Origin: Bacillota bacterium
GTDB taxonomy: Bacteria > Bacillota > Clostridia > Christensenellales > QAND01
Direction: 5' to 3'
Assembly: GCA_019415425.1 (NCBI GenBank)
Contig: DXZF01000373.1
Span: 1-14,950, forward strand
Length of the DNA stretch: 14,950 bases
Every line of letters starts with the position of its first letter. Positions within the stretch are counted from its first letter, which is position 1. Positions 13,204 to 14,950 of this stretch are shown here, in pieces. Below the pieces are notes generated by a model, which saw nothing but the letters and a program-made list of their open reading frames with translations, was not told where the DNA came from and did not search any database. The position numbers and the translations under genes were made by a program.

Positions 13204-14172
13204 CTACACGCGCCGGTATTTGGAGATGCCGAAGAATCCCTCTGGCACCTTGCCCACGTACCCCAGGTAGATGCTGCCCTCGGAATCGATGCACATGGCG
13301 TGCCCGGCGCGGTACGGTTTGCCGGGCTGGGCGCCCACGCCGTTGTCCAGCAGCGCCACCTGCTTGCCCTCCAGCGTCAGGATGCGGATGGCCGAGGGCG
13401 AGCCGTCAAACACGTCGGTCTGCTTGCACTCGCACACGTACATCAGCCCATCGCGCCCCAGGATCATGTGCGAGGGGCGGAAGAGGAACGTCCACTCCTC
13501 CAAAAAGTGTCCAAACAGATCAAACAGCTGGATGCGCCCGTTCTCGCGGTCGGCCACGTACACCACGTCGTTGGGGCCGACCAGAATGCCGTGCGGCATG
13601 TGGAATTGCCCGGGGCCAACGCCCGGCTCGCCCCAGCTCTGTACGTACGCGCCGCTCTTGGTAAAGCGGTGCACGCGGCAGTTGCCGTACCCGTCCGAGA
13701 TGTACAGGTCGCCGTTCTTGGGCGCGATGGCCAGATTGGTCGGCGCGTGGAACGGCCCGGCCGCGCGCTTGATCGTGCGGTAGTCCGGCATCTCGTGCAT
13801 GGGCTTGTAATCCGCGCCGGTATCCGAGGGATGGCCGCGCCGCCCCAGCGTCAACACCAGCTTGCCGTGCTTGTCAAACTTGTGCACCATGTGCCCTTCC
13901 ACATCCACGCAGAAGAAGTTGCCGTCGTCATCGATCGTCGCGCCGTGCGGCGTGTCGAACAGCCCCTCGCCCCACTGCTCCAGCAGATTCCCGTCCTTGT
14001 CGGTGATAAGAATCGGCCTGTCGCTGCGGGTGAGCCAGTAGATGCGGTCGTCCTTGTCCGCCCCCAGGCCGGAGACCTTGCGCAGGCCCCAGGAAGAGTC
14101 GTCCCAATCGGCCAGTTGCTCGCCCCAGCCCTCGACGCGCTCGTAGCGGAAATCGCCCTCGCCGTAGATCAT
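13204..14172 (-). CDS. NHL-repeat six-bladed propeller, PAL-like (peptidyl-hydroxyglycine lyase family), copy 2
   Basis: A 322-residue paralogue of the preceding propeller, about two thirds identical by eye. The equivalent active-site set is Arg49 (TRSD), His76 (TPHG), Tyr162 (SDGYGN), His194 (MPHG), Arg209 (ADREN) and His291 (AGHAM). The metal-site Asp that follows the last His in copy 1 and in animal PAL is Ala292 here, so calcium or zinc binding may differ. Blade motifs such as GQFHMPHGILV and DVVYVADRENGRIQLFD match the animal PAL domain closely. There is no signal peptide. ATG at 14172 follows AAAGGGGGT by about 8 bases. It is the first gene of the pair, divergent from the U32 peptidase gene. 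The pair could be transcribed from TTGCAC/TACAAT at 14243-14272. Confidence 0.85.
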   Translation of the reverse strand: MIYGEGDFRYERVEGWGEQLADWDDSSWGLRKVSGLGADKDDRIYWLTRSDRPILITDKDGNLLEQWGEGLFDTPHGATIDDDGNFFCVDVEGHMVHKFDKHGKLVLTLGRRGHPSDTGADYKPMHEMPDYRTIKRAAGPFHAPTNLAIAPKNGDLYISDGYGNCRVHRFTKSGAYVQSWGEPGVGPGQFHMPHGILVGPNDVVYVADRENGRIQLFDLFGHFLEEWTFLFRPSHMILGRDGLMYVCECKQTDVFDGSPSAIRILTLEGKQVALLDNGVGAQPGKPYRAGHAMCIDSEGSIYLGYVGKVPEGFFGISKYRRV

Positions 14173-14242
14173 GTGTCTTTACCCCCTTTGTCTTGTATCC
14201 ATTTCTCCCTCTCTGCGCCGTCTGCGCAGTCCATATGGTTTC

Positions 14243-14272
14243 ATTGTAAAACAAACGAAAGCGGCTGTGCAA
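14243..14272 (-). promoter_or_regulatory. Candidate promoter of the NHL gene pair
   Basis: On the - strand TACAAT (14243-14248) is preceded at 18 bases by TTGCAC (14267-14272). The -35 box falls in the loop of an inverted repeat CGGCT-N5-AGCCG (14262-14276) that also covers the -35 region of the divergent U32 gene. Confidence 0.5.
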
Positions 14273-14294
14273 GCCGTTCCCCAGGCGATATAAT
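14266..14294 (+). promoter_or_regulatory. Candidate promoter of the U32 peptidase gene
   Basis: A perfect TATAAT at 14289-14294 lies 23 bases before the ATG. The -35 region at 14266-14271 (TGTGCA, 17-base spacer) is weak and overlaps the -35 box of the opposite promoter. The leader would be only about 17 bases, just enough for the AAAGGAG ribosome binding site (14304-14310). Confidence 0.5.
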
Positions 14295-14317
14295 GAGAGC
14301 GATAAAGGAGCGAACAC

Positions 14318-14950
14318 ATGAGACAGATGGAAATCCTGGCCCCCGTAGGGGGGCAGCAGCAATTGATCGCCGCCGTGCGCTGCGGCGCCAACGCCGTCTA
14401 TCTGGGCACACAGGGGTTCAACGCCCGCCGCAACGCCGAAAACTTTGACGCAGACGCGCTGCGCGAGGCCGTGCGCTACTGCCACGCGCGCGACGTCAAG
14501 GTGTACGTGACCGTCAACACGCTCGTCACCGATGCGGAATTGCCTCGGCTCGTGGACGAATTGCGCCTGATTGCCGATAGCGGCGCCGACGCCCTGATCG
14601 TGCAGGACCTGGCCGTCGCACAACTGGCCAAGGCGGTTTGCCCGTCGCTGGCGCTGCACGGCTCCACGCAGATGAGCGTGCACAACCTGGCGGGCGCAAA
14701 GGCACTGGAGGCGCTGGGCTTTGCGCGCGTCGTACTCGCGCGCGAGCTGACGGCGCAGGAGATCGCCGCCGTACACCGCGGCACTTCGCTGGAGCTGGAG
14801 GTGTTCGTGCACGGCGCGCTGTGCATGAGCGTGTCCGGCCAATGCTATATGAGTGCCTTTCTGGGCGGCCGCAGCGGCAACCGCGGGCTGTGCGCAGGCC
14901 CGTGCCGCCTGCCGTTTTCGGCCGCACGGTGCCCGCGCGAGGGCGATTTT
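14318..14950 (+). CDS. U32 family peptidase, 5' part (truncated by window edge)
   Basis: The first 211 residues of a U32-family (collagenase-like) protein. Members include proteins acting in tRNA or rRNA hydroxylation (TrhP, RlhA) and others called collagenases; the reaction of this one is unknown. The N-terminus MRQMEILAPVGG followed by GANAVYLGTQGFNARRNAENF is the typical TIM-barrel start. The family signature FVHGALCMSVSGQCYMS (about 167-183) is complete, with Cys residues in ALC, GQC and GLCAGPC that are thought to bind an iron-sulfur cluster. The start style resembles the long Firmicutes form of about 650-700 residues, so most of the protein lies beyond 14950. ATG 14318 follows AAAGGAG by 7 bases. 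It is divergent from the NHL pair. Confidence 0.92.
   Translation, partial: MRQMEILAPVGGQQQLIAAVRCGANAVYLGTQGFNARRNAENFDADALREAVRYCHARDVKVYVTVNTLVTDAELPRLVDELRLIADSGADALIVQDLAVAQLAKAVCPSLALHGSTQMSVHNLAGAKALEALGFARVVLARELTAQEIAAVHRGTSLELEVFVHGALCMSVSGQCYMSAFLGGRSGNRGLCAGPCRLPFSAARCPREGDF

Larger units (their letters stand above)
12167..14172 (-). repeat. Tandem gene duplication including 3' flank
   Basis: The two NHL genes are head-to-tail duplicates. Similarity continues past the stop codon: 12167-12195 and 13193-13221 agree at 27 of 29 bases, covering the last codons and about 15 bases of 3' flank. Inside the genes, 12791-12857 and 13817-13883 are identical over 67 bases although other parts differ at many synonymous sites. 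Confidence 0.85.

Noticed and set aside
12148..14448. A 766-residue open frame on the + strand
   Set aside because: It lies antisense to the two NHL genes, which have clear family motifs and ribosome binding sites; it reflects GC-rich codon bias on the opposite strand and has no recognisable domains.

Overview
The window looks like chromosome of a GC-rich member of the Clostridia (Firmicutes), possibly Christensenellales-like. The lineage is inference. It rests on strong AAGGAGG-type ribosome binding sites, TTG and other non-ATG starts, sigma-A-like promoters, a PhoP/PhoR-type two-component system and a long-form U32 peptidase. Genes are packed on both strands and separated by clear Rho-independent terminators. 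I saw no tRNA, rRNA, CRISPR array, transposase or integrase.

Layout from left to right. (1) The 3' part of a MATE efflux transporter (+), then a terminator. (2) A TetR regulator (-, TTG start) divergent from an extended-SDR oxidoreductase (+), whose only plausible start codon is ATT; a TCAACA-N3-TGTTGA palindrome lies between them. (3) A two-component pair (-), response regulator then sensor kinase, joined by an ATGA overlap and divergent from a phosphate-binding lipoprotein gene, pstS (+). TTNACN-like elements at about 11-bp spacing precede pstS, so this is probably a phosphate-sensing module. No pstCAB genes follow. (4) A membrane-anchored HtrA/DegP-like protein (+) in which the catalytic His and Ser are both replaced, so it should be a pseudoprotease with a PDZ domain. 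(5) A 389-base intergenic region with three hairpins and a T-run, then a gene for a CofE (F420-0:gamma-glutamyl ligase) family protein (+). (6) A two-gene minus-strand unit: a COG2509-type FAD-dependent dehydrogenase with a four-Cys motif, then a small P-loop kinase-like protein, ending at an 18-bp-stem terminator shared with the CofE-like gene. (7) Two tandem minus-strand paralogues of a six-bladed NHL propeller that resembles the peptidylglycine amidating lyase (PAL) domain and keeps its zinc and active-site residues. (8) Divergently, the 5' part of a U32 peptidase gene (+), cut by the window edge.

No single novel multigene system is evident. The items most worth attention are the catalytically dead HtrA, the ATT-initiated SDR, the duplicated cytosolic PAL-like lyases without a partner hydroxylase, the lone CofE homologue, and the structured intergenic region before it.
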